Assembly: GCF_963678635.1 (NCBI RefSeq)
Contig: NC_087070.1
Coordinates: 36,771,109 to 36,835,108, forward strand
Direction: 5' to 3'
Length of the DNA: 64,000 bases
Source of the DNA: Symsagittifera roscoffensis
Lineage: Eukaryota > Xenacoelomorpha > Acoela > Convolutidae
How positions within the stretch are numbered: position 1 is the first letter of the stretch; the number at the start of each line of letters is the position of its first letter. Position numbers and translations under genes: made by a program. This document shows, piece by piece, positions 1 through 11,400 of the stretch. The notes under the pieces were generated by a model, which made no database searches, was not told the DNA's origin, and worked only from the letters and a program-made list of their open reading frames with translations.

Positions 1-1
1 C

Positions 2-3000
2 AAGAAACTGGCTGAAATTGAGTTAAAGGAATTCGAGTTGGAAGAAGAGCTTTCTGCAGCAAGTGAGAAGATAGGAAATGCTAGCGTAACACATGTTGAC
101 CCACAACGTACTGAACAATGGGTAGAAAACGTTGTCACTGAGCAAGAGCAGGCCGAAGTTGTTGCAAGCTCAGAGCAAAGTCATCCAGTAGTCGAGAGTT
201 CCACTTTGATTGCTACTGATGTTTTGCAAGGGGTTGGTGCCGTCGTCAGCGGGGGTGCCGTCGTCAACGCTGGTCAAACCAGATACAGTGAACCGGGAGG
301 CCACAATAGGAATCGAATTCAGGCTCAGAGATCAAGTTTGGTCCAATCGCGTCTGTCATTGCACTCAATCGAGAACCCATCTAGTTTACGACAGTTCGTT
401 GCCTCCAGCTCAAACTTTGTTACTCCACACTTAGCTTCAACACCTCATGCTGAAGTTTCGCAAAATCACAATCTGATACCACAAGCAAGTGGTAGCATTC
501 CCGCTTCAATGCCCTTTGGTAATCCCACCATTAATGTGGCACCGCCTTCTGTGTCGACCGTTACTAATCCAGTTTCGCTTCCGGCGAGTCAACCTTTTGT
601 TCCTCCATTAACCGTTCCGATTCCCATTTCGCTTCCGATTATTCAACCATTTGTCCCGTCAACCGTTCCTATTCCCTCTTTGCTTCCGGTCAGTCAGCCA
701 CATTCCGGCCCCGTTTCAACTGGGTATCAGGCGCCTGCAGCGCCATCCCATCAACCTATAAATGTTCCAAACAACTCAACAAGTTTCTCAAGTGAACACT
801 ATAACCCGTATAGCAGTTTGTGGAGACCTGCCGCGACTGCGCAAACGATGCCAGTTCCTCAATACTGCGCACCGCCGTCAAACGTTTTCTCAGTGACAAC
901 TCCTGTTGTTCCACCAAACACCGTAGTTCCTTATACAAGTTTTGGGACTGTGTTTTACACCCAGCCGCAAACTCATCCAGTTGTTGAAACAGCGCATCAA
1001 GGTTATCCACCTACATATCCTGCGCCCACTACGGGCCCGTCTTACGTGCCTAATAGCGAACAACCCATCTCGGCGAGAGAGTTAGCAGATATCATTCTGC
1101 ATAGCCGCAAAGACCGTCTACCGGAGTTGAACTTGGAAGTGTTTGATGGAGAACCACTTAACTGGTATGAATGGTTCGGGCAGTTCCAAGCAACAGTTGA
1201 TTCGGCTATGCTAACTGATGATGAAAAACTCAAATATCTGAAAACACACGTTAAAGACAAAGCCAATAGTGCAATTGCGGAACACGGCTACAGTGGAGTG
1301 TTGTATAAGGATGCTCTAGCAACCCTCCAGAGAAAGTTTGGGCAACCTCATGTTGTAGTTGGTGCACATTTGGATAAGTTGAAGAATTTTCCCGCATTGA
1401 AGATGCACAACTCTGACCATGTTATAAGTTTTTCTGCGTTGATTTCTGGGCTCGTAGCTGTTTTTAGGTCTTTGTCGTTCAATGACGACTTGAAAAGTGT
1501 GAACCTATTAAATCAAGCCGTCAGTAAGCTTCCTCCAAATCTAAAAGAGGCATGGTCCATGCATACTGTTAGACAACATTGGCAGCGATTAACATTGCTA
1601 GACTTCAACGATTGGCTTAAGAATAAGGCAGAAGGCCATGAGCGATTGAAATCTTTAGTCAAAGTCGTGCAGCCAGTTAAACAAAAAGTAGTTACAAAAG
1701 TGCTTGCAGGTAACACTAAGGTAAGTTCTAAGGATGAGAAAAGTAGAGAAAAGACGAGGTTTCCTCCATGCTCGCTATGCAAAGGGCAGCATGCACTCTG
1801 GAACTGTTCCGTGTTCAAAGAGAAAAACGCAACACAAAGGACTAAATATGTAGCAGAACAAAAGCTCTGTTTTTCTTGTTTACAAGGCAACCATACCTTC
1901 CGAAAGTGCCAAAAGGCAAGAAAATGCCCAAAACAGGACAGTGAGAGCACTCACAATGTGCTTCTTCATGGAGCCGAGAAAGTTTTCCCGCCCAAAGAGG
2001 CCGACCGATCACCATCGACTCAAACTAATACAAACACTACTTCTGCAAATAACGCAGCTTGTGTTAAACCTTGTGAGGGAACTGCAAAAGGTATTCTTCC
2101 CGTTGCGTTGGTAGATGTGTCCTCTGGTTCGGAAAATTCGAATGCACTAGCACTTTGTGACACCGGTTCCACTCATTCTTGGGTTTCCGCGGCACTCGTT
2201 GAACGTCTGAAATTAGTTGGCACGCCCGTAAATGTTACGACCGATGATTTTAACTCAGCCAAGGTATCTAAAACTCAACGAGTTCACTTGAAAGTTTCCG
2301 CAAAGCCCAATGAAAGTGAATTTTCGTTTTCGTTTGTCGCTTTCGTTAAGCACAACATGTATATAGGACCCGATGTTATAAACGTTTCCGAATTGCAGGT
2401 CAAATACCCGCAACTAGCCCCGTTAAAGACGACTGCGTATAATTACAAAGAGATTGAGATAGTTATAAGACAGGACTTCTATCATGCGATAAGACCCCTC
2501 GAACATGTCTTCGGAGATGAACTTGACTCACCGTGCGCCGTCCGACTTCCGATAGGTTGGGTCATTAGTGGTCCGTCTCCTGATCGTTCGTCCTTAAATT
2601 CTTCTTCCTTTAACTGCGTCACGGACGATACTTCTCTGACCGACCAAATCAAAACTTGGTATGAGTTAGAGTCGTATGGTGCGTTCAAGCAAGTAGATGC
2701 CCGTTCCGCCGCAGACAAGCGTGCTTTGTCGATCCTAAAAACTGAAACCGTTCACGATGGTGAGCGTTACACTGTACCGATGCTGTGGAGTGATAATGAT
2801 GTTAGCTTGCCTAACAATTATTATTCTTCATTAGCCCAATTAAATTCGTTAGAGAAAAGATTAGATAGAGATCCGTTACTTCGCGAGAATTATACCGAAA
2901 CAATCAGAGAAGATATAAGTAAAGGATATGTCATAACCGTCAACCCGCACGATCCCAGCTCACGAGCCGAACGTGAGTGGTATCTTCCACACCATCCGGT

Positions 3001-4015
3001 TTTGAACCCGAACAAACCCGGCAAGGTGCGCCGTGTGCTCAATGGAGCATCCAAATTTCATGGCACTTCCTTAAATAGATCTCTCTTGGTTGGCCCGGAT
3101 CTCCTTCAAAATCTTATTTTTGTACTGTTGAGGTTCCGTCAACACAAGTACGCCGTTTCAGCGGACATAGAAGGTATGTTCTTACAAGTTGGAGTACTTG
3201 CGCGAGATCAACCGTCTCTCCGTTTTTTGTGGCGGGAGGACCCCACTTCAAGTGTGGTGGTTCACCAATACACCCGTCATATTTTTGGCGCTCGTGATTC
3301 GCCAACTTGTGCGAATTTCGCGCTACAAAAAACTGCTTCTGATAATCAAGCTGAATACCCCGAAGCCGCTTCAGCCGTTGTCCAGAAGTTTTACATGGAC
3401 GACTATCTTGACTCGTTCGAAAATACCGCTGACGCTCTTAGCCTAAGTAAAGACTTAGTCGCAATGCTCAAATTAGGTGGGTTTAACCTGACAAAGTTTG
3501 TTAGCAATGTACCCGAAGTTACAACAGCTCTTAATCCGGACAACCGTGAGTCCAACCCGTCAGTTAAGGATATTTGTAAGAGTCCAGACCAATCGTCGCA
3601 TGTTCTTGGTCTCAGGTGGGATCATGTAAAAGATACCCTAGTAGTAAGTAGAGGTGTTGATCGACCACTAGATAAAGCAATTACTCAACGCACCGTGTTG
3701 AGTTTTGTTTCCTCAGTTTTTGATCCAATAGGACTGGTAGCTCCATATACTGTGAAAGCGCGCCTTTTACTAAAAGACATATGGAGAATCAGTGGTCAAA
3801 AGTGGGATGATGATCTCCCAGAGGAAATTAAACAACAATTTCTAGATTGGCACTCAGGACTTCCACTATTAGGTACTCTGACGATACCTCGTAGCTACTT
3901 TACCGAACCGTTCGACCGCTGTGAACTTCACACGTTCGGTGATAGTTCGCAGGACGTTTTTGCGCCGTATCGTTTCTCCGAGCCCGACTTGCTAAATCGC
4001 AAAAGACCGAGTTAG
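2..4015 (+). CDS. BEL/Pao gag-protease-reverse transcriptase polyprotein (5' partial)
   Basis: The first codons are read through from the window edge; no ATG is visible at the 5' end, so the protein is N-terminally partial. Numbering from base 38, residues about 140-330 are a P/V/S/T-rich linker with PFVPP-like repeats. Residues about 348-545 are the Pao-type gag region (DUF1759-like, with LNWYEWFGQF). Two CCHC-like knuckles follow at about 578-625 (CSLCKGQH, CFSCLQGNHTF). The aspartic protease has LCDTGST with Asp708. The RT contains SADIEGMF and the catalytic YMDD at 1119-1122. RNase H begins at HTFGDSSQ, then the frame ends early at 4015 because of a small indel around 3960. Family function: structural protein and reverse transcription of the element RNA in cytoplasmic particles. 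Confidence 0.9.
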   Translation, partial: KKLAEIELKEFELEEELSAASEKIGNASVTHVDPQRTEQWVENVVTEQEQAEVVASSEQSHPVVESSTLIATDVLQGVGAVVSGGAVVNAGQTRYSEPGGHNRNRIQAQRSSLVQSRLSLHSIENPSSLRQFVASSSNFVTPHLASTPHAEVSQNHNLIPQASGSIPASMPFGNPTINVAPPSVSTVTNPVSLPASQPFVPPLTVPIPISLPIIQPFVPSTVPIPSLLPVSQPHSGPVSTGYQAPAAPSHQPINVPNNSTSFSSEHYNPYSSLWRPAATAQTMPVPQYCAPPSNVFSVTTPVVPPNTVVPYTSFGTVFYTQPQTHPVVETAHQGYPPTYPAPTTGPSYVPNSEQPISARELADIILHSRKDRLPELNLEVFDGEPLNWYEWFGQFQATVDSAMLTDDEKLKYLKTHVKDKANSAIAEHGYSGVLYKDALATLQRKFGQPHVVVGAHLDKLKNFPALKMHNSDHVISFSALISGLVAVFRSLSFNDDLKSVNLLNQAVSKLPPNLKEAWSMHTVRQHWQRLTLLDFNDWLKNKAEGHERLKSLVKVVQPVKQKVVTKVLAGNTKVSSKDEKSREKTRFPPCSLCKGQHALWNCSVFKEKNATQRTKYVAEQKLCFSCLQGNHTFRKCQKARKCPKQDSESTHNVLLHGAEKVFPPKEADRSPSTQTNTNTTSANNAACVKPCEGTAKGILPVALVDVSSGSENSNALALCDTGSTHSWVSAALVERLKLVGTPVNVTTDDFNSAKVSKTQRVHLKVSAKPNESEFSFSFVAFVKHNMYIGPDVINVSELQVKYPQLAPLKTTAYNYKEIEIVIRQDFYHAIRPLEHVFGDELDSPCAVRLPIGWVISGPSPDRSSLNSSSFNCVTDDTSLTDQIKTWYELESYGAFKQVDARSAADKRALSILKTETVHDGERYTVPMLWSDNDVSLPNNYYSSLAQLNSLEKRLDRDPLLRENYTETIREDISKGYVITVNPHDPSSRAEREWYLPHHPVLNPNKPGKVRRVLNGASKFHGTSLNRSLLVGPDLLQNLIFVLLRFRQHKYAVSADIEGMFLQVGVLARDQPSLRFLWREDPTSSVVVHQYTRHIFGARDSPTCANFALQKTASDNQAEYPEAASAVVQKFYMDDYLDSFENTADALSLSKDLVAMLKLGGFNLTKFVSNVPEVTTALNPDNRESNPSVKDICKSPDQSSHVLGLRWDHVKDTLVVSRGVDRPLDKAITQRTVLSFVSSVFDPIGLVAPYTVKARLLLKDIWRISGQKWDDDLPEEIKQQFLDWHSGLPLLGTLTIPRSYFTEPFDRCELHTFGDSSQDVFAPYRFSEPDLLNRKRPS

Positions 4016-6015
4016 CTTTTGTATTTGGGAAAGCCCGTGTAGCGCCTATGAAGATGCTCTCCATTCCCAAGTTAGAGCTTCAGGCTGCTCTGCTTGCGAC
4101 TCGACTCAAAGAAGAGATTTTGAAAGCGCTTACTTTCAAAGTAAGAAATGTATTCATGTGGACTGATTCTACCACCGTTCTCCAGTGGCTTAACTCGTGC
4201 AACAAACTTCCTGTGTTTGTTGGAAACCGCACTGGTGAAATCTTGGAGTCCACCACCATTGATCAATGGAATCATGTACTCAGTGGTGATAACCCAGCTG
4301 ATACCGGCACACGAGGGATTTCTTCGGAAGCCCTCAAGGATAGCAGCTGGGTTAGAGGCCCTAGTATATTGAGGACATGTGATTGGCCATTCAAGCCGAA
4401 CACTGCTGTCATCAAAAAGATCCAATTAAAAGGCCCACTCTGTGACATTGATACATGCCTTGAGACTGCATCTACGTTTGTTGTTGATGCTTCATCTGAG
4501 AAAGCGCCGTCGATCCGTCTGTTTAAAAATTGGGATAAATTCAGCTCAATTGTAAAGTACAAACGTGTTTTAGCATTTATGCTTCGTGTGCTACCATCGC
4601 ATAAACACTTCCGTACAAAAACGCTGGAAATAACCGACCCGTCCGAGTTAGATATTGCCGAGCAGAAGCTCATTTATCTCGCTCAGTCCGAATCATTTCC
4701 TGCCGAAGTGAAAATACTTCAGTCCGATAAACGGATAGCAAAGAAAAGTCGGATTGCTAAATATTCTCCGTTCATCGGCCCAGCTGGCATCCTGCGTTCA
4801 ACTGGACGTATCAGCCGTCTTGTTGATACCGACTTTGATAGCAAACATCCAATAATACTGGATGGTCGACACCGAGTTGCTCATATGTTGGTTAGGCATA
4901 TGCACTTTCAACATGCACATCAGGGGTTGGATTACATGCGTGCTGTAGTTCAGTTGAAATACATTGTTCTGAAGTTGCGCTGGTTACTTGGGAACATCGA
5001 AAATACTTGCATAACATGCCGTAAGCGCAAAGCAAAAACAGTTGTGCCCATTATGTCTGACCTACCGATTGAAAGACTGGGTTACAAGCAGCCTCCCTTC
5101 TCCAACACAGGTGTTGATTACTTTGGCCCGTTTCAAGTGCCAATACGCCGAAGTACCGAAAAGAGATGGGGTTTCCTATTTACCTGCCTCACGACTCGAG
5201 CAGTTCACATCGAGTTGGTTCCATCTCTCGATACTAGTTCCTGCGTCATGGGCGTAGAGCGATTTATTGCAAGTCGAGGTACCCCCAAAACCATTCTTTC
5301 TGACAATGGCACGAATTTTGTTGGTGCTCAAAAGGAGCTCCTATCCTGTGTCCAAAATTGGAACAAAGTCGCCCCGGCCGTTTTCGTCCACAAAGGCGTT
5401 AAGTGGAAGTTTAACCCGCCCAGTGCCCCTCATCACGGTGGCGCCTGGGAGCGGCTAGTGAGAAGTGTTAAGCGAGTGTTGTACGACATATTAGGCAGCA
5501 GGAGATTAACTGAGGAAGTTCTAGGAACAACGCTCTGCCTAGTTGAACAATTACTTAACGCAAGACCGATCACTCCGGTCAGTTCCGATCCGCACGACCT
5601 AGAGGCACTCACCCCGAATCACTTCATTCTCGGTCACAGCGCAGCTAGCTTCCCGTCGTTAAGTTTCGAAGATAACTTTGATCATAAAAAGCGTTACGCC
5701 AGAGCACAATCGTACGCTAACGCAGTTTGGTCACGCTGGCTGCGTGAATATGTACCATCTCTCAACAAGAGAGCAAAGTGGCATAATGATTCGGATGTCA
5801 CACTGAAAACCGGAGACTTGGTTTGGGTAGTCGAACCCGACAGCCCACGTGGGCATTACCCACTCGCCCGTATTGCTAAACTACACTACGGCAAAGACGG
5901 ATGCGCGCGATCCGCCGACATAAAGACCGTTACGAGCGAACTGATTCGCCCGACCGTAAAGCTCGCTCCCGTTCTTCCTTGTTTAGGGGTGGAGGATGTT
6001 GCAGCGCAAATATAA
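4016..6015 (+). CDS. BEL/Pao RNase H-integrase portion of pol, separated by a frame break
   Basis: This is the C-terminal half of the same polyprotein, in another frame from the upstream part; the first in-frame ATG is at 4048 but is probably not a natural start. The beginning still matches the RNase H region (FMWTDSTTVLQWL). An HHCC zinc-binding domain follows (HAHQG ... CITC), then the integrase core with Asp357 (GVDYFGP), Asp419 (LSDNGTNF) and Glu468 (GGAWERL), numbered from 4048. The last 100 residues match the DUF5641-type tail (KTGDLVWVVE). All catalytic residues are present. Family role: cleavage of the RNA strand and integration of the cDNA. Confidence 0.88.
5985..5996 (+). other. Probable polypurine tract of the BEL/Pao element
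   Basis: A purine-rich AGGGGTGGAGGA stands directly before TGTTGC at 5997, the usual arrangement of a plus-strand priming site followed by the 5' end of the 3' LTR. It lies inside the last codons of pol. It cannot be confirmed without the other LTR. Confidence 0.5.
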
Positions 6016-6066
6016 AACAATAGTACAAATGCATATAAACGTAAATGTGCGAGAGTATAAATGCAT

Positions 6067-6165
6067 ATAAAAGTAAATGCATACAGGGACAGTATCCAAG
6101 CGTATACATGGTGCGTCCCGGCGGGTTCGGCGCCGGTTCGAATCCCGACTAGGTCATTTCCTGTC
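6067..6165 (+). other. tRNA-like segment with a B-box (tRNA-derived SINE or tRNA relic)
   Basis: GGTTCGAATCC at 6135-6145 is a textbook RNA polymerase III B-box / T-loop sequence, followed by CGACTAGGTCA, and it stands about 65 bases after a possible, weak A-box. A clean cloverleaf with a closed acceptor stem is not obvious. It could be a SINE head, a decayed tRNA gene, or chance within LTR sequence. Confidence 0.4.
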
Positions 6166-6218
6166 TAGAACTCGAATGTGCACCGAACCTGATGGGATGC
6201 TCCGTAACCAGGTTCGGT

Positions 6219-6230
6219 CCCCCCCCCCCC
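6219..6230 (+). repeat. Homopolymer C tract
   Basis: Twelve consecutive C between the BEL element and the next repeats. It may mark the edge of an insertion. Confidence 0.8.
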
Positions 6231-6591
6231 AAAACCGATTTTAACCGTCTTTTCGCTCTAATTTGGTTCAGCCTTGATTAAGGCTGACCTTTAAAAAGAG
6301 CAATTTGTCTCAAGGACAAATACTGGCCATTTTTGCAACTTGCTTTGAGTTATGGAGTTTTTTGTGCCGATGTGACCGATGTTAACAATACAAAAGTTTG
6401 GTAAAAATATCATTCTTACCGATAAATTGAGTATTATTGTTACCGAGTTATTTTGCCGATAAAATGCTCGAATTAAATTGTTGAAACCCGATATTTTTAC
6501 AATCCGTGGAGATTGAGGCGCACATACTGATAAAATCAATTGTTGATGTAATGGAATGATGTTTCGAAAATAGACGATATTCACATATACA

Positions 6592-7015
6592 CAGGGGCGG
6601 ATCCAAGATTTTCTCGAGGAGGGGTGGATTTCCATGAATTTTTTGAAAACTTTGTTGACTTTTTTCTAAGGTCGGCCAAATTGAACTTCCGAGTGCTCCC
6701 ATAAGACGAGAAGACCGTATTTAGACAAAAAACTTTGCTCCGCAAGCAAATTTCCGAAAATGAAAACAGTTCAAGAACGCCGTTTTTGAGCACTTTTTGG
6801 AAAATTTTGACAAACAACCGTGTTTTGTCTGGCGCTCGCTCCTCAAAATTAGTATTTATTGGCACCAAAGGCCCCTCTAGAAAAGTTTTAGGGCCGGTAA
6901 TTCAAAATGGATTTCTTAAAATGGTTTAAACGGGGACTCTTTGTGTCAGCACAGAATGGAATCCTTGAAGAAAGGAGGCGTCCGACCCCCCCCCCCCCCC
7001 CTAAATCCGCTCCTG
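6592..7015 (+). mobile_element. hAT-like miniature transposon, CAGGGGCGGATC family, copy 1
   Basis: Starts CAGGGGCGGATCCAAG with TTTTCTCGAGG downstream and ends in a C16 run plus TAAATCCGCTCCTG, the imperfect inverse of the start. The interior shares AGGTCG-CCAAATTGA, GCTCGCTCCTCAAAATTAG and a TGGAT-TC--AA-T block with the copies at 7420, 20189, 48415 and 59258. No transposase ORF is present. This copy has no visible target duplication. Confidence 0.7.
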
Positions 7016-7107
7016 CTTAAGTTTGATTAAAAAAGACCAAAAAACACAAATTTATTACTCGCATTGCTGAATTTGATTGTCACAGAGGCGACCTTGAAAT
7101 GACTAGG

Positions 7108-7415
7108 TTCTCAGGAGAAAACTAGGTGCTTGGAGGCCAATCATGATCGTGTTTGTTGCGTGCAGTTTGAAGCAACAATTATTGGCTCAGAAAAGAAAAA
7201 AAGAAAATAAATTTAGTTCTTAGGTTTGTTACTACAGCTTTCCTTAATACAGCTCGTATCTCGAGTGGATAAATCAACATAACCTTAAGAAAACAAATAT
7301 TGTTTTTGATAATTTAATTGAAATTTCGGGCTAACTAAAAGCTAATTTCTGGCTCCAAGCAAACAGCAAGAAAAACAGTTTAAAATTTAAAAATGTTCCT
7401 CTTCCTAATAGGTTT
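7108..7415 (+). repeat. Dispersed repeat, roughly 300 bp, related to 22382-22755
   Basis: The segment from the GGAGAAAACTAGGTGCTTGGAGG region through TCGAGTGGATAAATCAACATAA to GCTCCAAGCAAACAGCAA is repeated in inverse orientation at 22382-22755, with an estimated identity of about 80 percent by eye. No ORF or clear termini were found. Class unknown. Confidence 0.65.
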
Positions 7416-7419
7416 AAAT

Positions 7420-7825
7420 CAGGGGCGGAACTAGAATTTTCTCGAGGGGGGGGGGAATTTTTGAAAATTTCGTCAATTCTTTTTAGGTCGACCAAATTGA
7501 TTTTCCAAGCTCTCCCAAAGGACTAAAAAAGACCCTGTTTTGGGCAAAATTTCTGGCAAAATATTTGAAAAACAAGTCAAAATGGTTGTTTTTAGGCATT
7601 TTTTGGAAATTTTTGACCAAAACAAGTCCAAAAGTGTTTTTTTTTTGGCGCGCGCTCCTCTCTCAAAATTAGGCCCAGAGGCGCCATAAGAAAACTTTTA
7701 GGTTCTGTCAACAAAAATGGATATCTCAAATTAGTACAAAGGTGGACCCTTTTGTTTGGCAGTGGGTCGGCTCCCTGATGAGAAGGGTTCTCCATCCCCT
7801 CCCCGCCCCCCTTAATCCGCTCCAG
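7420..7825 (+). mobile_element. hAT-like miniature transposon, CAGGGGCGGATC family, copy 2
   Basis: CAGGGGCGGAACTAGAATTT at the left end, G-rich tract, AGGTCGACCAAATTGATTTTC, GGCGCGCGCTCCTC, and CTTAATCCGCTCCAG at the right end. It has the same order of blocks as the copies at 6592 and 59258. No coding capacity. Confidence 0.7.
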
Positions 7826-8033
7826 CATATTCATGAAACCTTAAAAAATGGCAGCGTCCTAATAAAGCGGAAAAAACACCATATGAGAGCCTTATTATGT
7901 TAAGAAATTAAAACTAAGACAGTTTCAATGATAAATTATCTAAGCTAGTTTCTTTCGAAGTCATCATTAGATATCATAATAATTTTTGAGTGCCCAACTT
8001 ACATAAATTTGATTACAGGATAGCATCACGTGA

Positions 8034-8461
8034 TCATTCAAAAAGTGCTACAATTTCAGTTATCGCCATCCCTTTTGTCTCAGGTAGATGTATTTTCAAA
8101 TACACAATAAAAAACGACATGAACCCGACGAAAATTAAGAACACCCAGCCGCATAAGTAATCCAGTAAAGTTCCAAACCCAAACTGGACTGAAAAGTTGG
8201 CAAGCCAGTTTACGATTCCAGCGATTGAAGCCGCGGTGGATACTGTCCCGACTGTGAATAGTTCCGGAGTCAGCATCCACGGTACGCAACTGGGTCCAAT
8301 GGCGAAGAAGATAAGGTAGATGAAGAGAAGGGTTACTGAGAGGTAGTTTGTCCAGGGGTATTTGTCCAGATTGATGCCAGGGCAGTTTTGGTCGTCTGAA
8401 GTTCGCAGGTCGCTGAGTAAAAATGACACTACCAAGCTGCATGCAGTCATTCCAATGAGAC
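8034..8461 (-). CDS. Sugar transporter exon 7 (C-terminus)
   Basis: Acceptor TTGTCCAG; completes Gly387 and runs through TM9-12 with GPSCVPWMLTPELF and the terminal LPETKG motif, stopping at TGA 8034-8036. The cytoplasmic tail after PETKG is only 11 residues, short for the family. Confidence 0.93.
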
Positions 8462-11400
8462 CTGGACAAAAACAAATTTGACTTTTTTCAAATCCACCTT
8501 TTGGTTTTTCCTGATAGTTGATTTTCAAAAGCCTGTTTAAAATGACATTTTTGTAATCAACAATAAAACGTGCGTGCAAAAGTGAAAAAATTTTGTATAA
8601 CATTTCTTATTACAATATAAACAATTTTTAAACAATTTTTTTTACTGGAGTCTTACAAGGGGGTGGGAAACTGGAAACTGGCTGATTATTATAGAAGGGG
8701 GAGGAGGGATGGGATGGACACGATAAGAGCCCCAATTTCAATTTCCATAGCTGTTCAATATTCGACTATAAGTCTGTCATTAACCATGTTCACGGGGCTG
8801 ATCTTATGTTTTCACGAGAAGGAAAAATCATTGAGTTCGATTTTTGATGGCTGAAACAAAGTGATTTTCTGTATTCTCCTACGGTTGAAACTTTCGTCGA
8901 AAAGGAGCATTTTTTACAAAGAATTCGGGAAATCCGGTTGGTAACTTTTTTAGAAAAGGAGTTTTGTATAAAAAATTGGGTTGTTTCGTGCGGAACCTCT
9001 AAAATTTTGTGGAAGTCGAATAGGGACTTGGCTCTTGGTCCTTTTTCCTTTTCCTCTCTCCTGACATAAGCATCAAGTTTATGGTATGGTGTTACGTGGG
9101 GTTATACAAAGCTGAGTATGAAGACCAAATTTGTTTGCCATAGCCCAATAAGTCAGAATGCTGATTTTCGTACAATTTTTCACACAATGTGATCAGAAAT
9201 TTTGATTATAAAAAATCGCAAGTGGGGAAAAAGAAACAATAGAACTGATGTTGTACCTGTGAGATGAGAGACCTTGCGCCCTGCCCTGTCAACTAAGGGA
9301 ACTGCAACTAGGGTGAAGAGGAAACTGACACCCCACATCGCCACCACCATGTAGTTCTTTAGGTCACTTTTCTTCTGAACCTATCAACAAATAAAACTAT
9401 TCATACATTGAGTCAGTTTTGACCATCAAACAAAACTGACACAAAACACATTTACTGATTTTAAGGCGTTGGATATAGCGGATCACTTACTCTTGTTCAA
9501 AATAAAGCGAGACCTAAGGGCTAAGAGTTTTCAATGATCAGTAATTAAGTCTTTATTTAAGTCATAGAAAGCTCTTAGTAGCCACTTAACCTGCACACTC
9601 AAAACTGAGGGGGGTTCGTTTTGGTTTTTTTCAAGGTTCTATTCATGGTCCACTGCTTTTCATAAATTTTATGAATCATATCAACTCAAATCAGGAAAAC
9701 GCAAAATCTATACTATAAGCACACCATGTTCTAACTAGGACATTTTCAAGGTTGATAACTGTGCAAGCTAAACACCAAGCTGCTTTGAACAAAACAGCCG
9801 AATGGTTTTAACATAACAACCTAGCATCAAACTTTAATTTCAGCAAAAAGAAGCGGAAAAAATAAAAACCACAAAGTATCAAATTAAGTTTTCAGCCAAC
9901 GGAGTCAAAAATTTTTTCGACCAAGCAATTTTTACAGCTTACAAAACTTTTGAGCAACTAATATTACGATATGGCGTTTTGGCTTACGCATCCACAAAAA
10001 ATACCTGAGTAGATGTTCACAATAGGCTCAATCAGTGACTTCCGACCCAAAATCCGAGCAGTTTCTCATATTTCAGATCGAATTTTGTAGGAATTGCAAT
10101 TTCAAACAATATATATCTTGCAGTCTGAAGTGATTACTAATAATTCTCTAAAGATTCAAGTTTTTGTTTGATCAATTTGCTGCAATTGATGTTGCTTACT
10201 GCATAAATTTTGGTAATAAGATCTATAATTTTTTCTCTATTTTCAATATTTTACATATTTTCACATATTTCAATTAATATAGAACCGGCAATGAACCCAT
10301 TATCCCTTACAGAACAAAACTAATATAACACAAAAAATAAGCGCATTTTCAGAAATATTTTAACAGCGCGTCAATACGAAACAGTTCAAAATCAAAACTT
10401 GAAAAAAAAATTTTTTATTAATAAGCTCCATCGTTTGAACTAATAAAAACCACAAAGTATCAAATTAAGTTTTCAGCCAACGGAGTCAAAAATTATTTCC
10501 TTTGTCTTGTAATTCTTACATATGACATCTAAGCTTTGATGAACGCGTTTTTATTTTTGGCTAAAAAATTTTATAAGCTACGAAATTTTTTCGACCAAAC
10601 AATTTTTACAGCTTACAAAACTTTTGAGCAACTAATATTACGATATGGCGTTTTGGCTTACGCATCCACAAAAAATACCTGAGTAGATGTTCACAATAGG
10701 CTCAATCAGTGACTTCCGACCCAAAATCCGAGCAGTTTCTCATATTTCAGATCGAATTTTGTAGGAATTGCAATTTCAAACAATATATATCTTGCAGTCT
10801 GAAGTGATTACTAATAATTCTCTAAAGATTCAAGTTTTTGTTTGATCAATTTGCTGCAATTGATGTTGCTTACTGCATAAATTTTGGTAATAAGATCTAT
10901 AATTTTTTCTCTATTTTCAATATTTTACATATTTTCACATATTTCAATTAATATAGAACCGGCAATGAACCCATTATCCCTTACAGAACAAAACTAATAT
11001 AACACAAAAAATAAGCGCATATTCAGAAATATTTTAACAGCGCGTCAATACGAAACAGTTCAAAATCAAAACTTGAAAAAAATTTTTTTTATTAATAAGC
11101 TCCATCGTTTGAACTAATAAAAACCACAAAGTATCAAATTAAGTTTTCAGCCAACGGAGTCAAAAATTATTTCCTTTGTCTTGTAATTCTTACATATGAC
11201 ATCTAAGCTTTGATGAACGCGTTTTTATTTTTGGCTAAAAAATTTTATAAGCTACGAAATTTTTTCGACCAAGCAATTTTTACAGCTTACAAAACTTTTG
11301 AGCAACTAATATTACGATATGGCGTTTTGGCTTACGCATCCACAAAAAATACCTGAGTAGATGTTCACAATAGGCTCAATCAGTGACTTCCGACCCAAAA

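Larger units (their letters stand above)
1..6240 (+). mobile_element. BEL/Pao LTR retrotransposon, 5' end beyond the window
   Basis: The order gag, two zinc knuckles, aspartic protease, reverse transcriptase, RNase H, integrase and a terminal basic domain is that of BEL/Pao elements. The reading frame is already open at base 2, so the 5' LTR and start of gag lie to the left of the window. Only one frame break (near 3960) interrupts about 6 kb of coding sequence, which suggests a young copy. A purine-rich tract followed by TGTTGC just before the stop codon marks the probable start of the 3' LTR. Its 3' end is not defined because no second LTR is available for comparison; 6240 is an approximate limit. 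Confidence 0.9.

Noticed and set aside
6581-6929. Short frames in 6291-6929
   Set aside because: They lie within or beside the non-coding CAGGGGCGGATC transposon copy and share no protein similarity.
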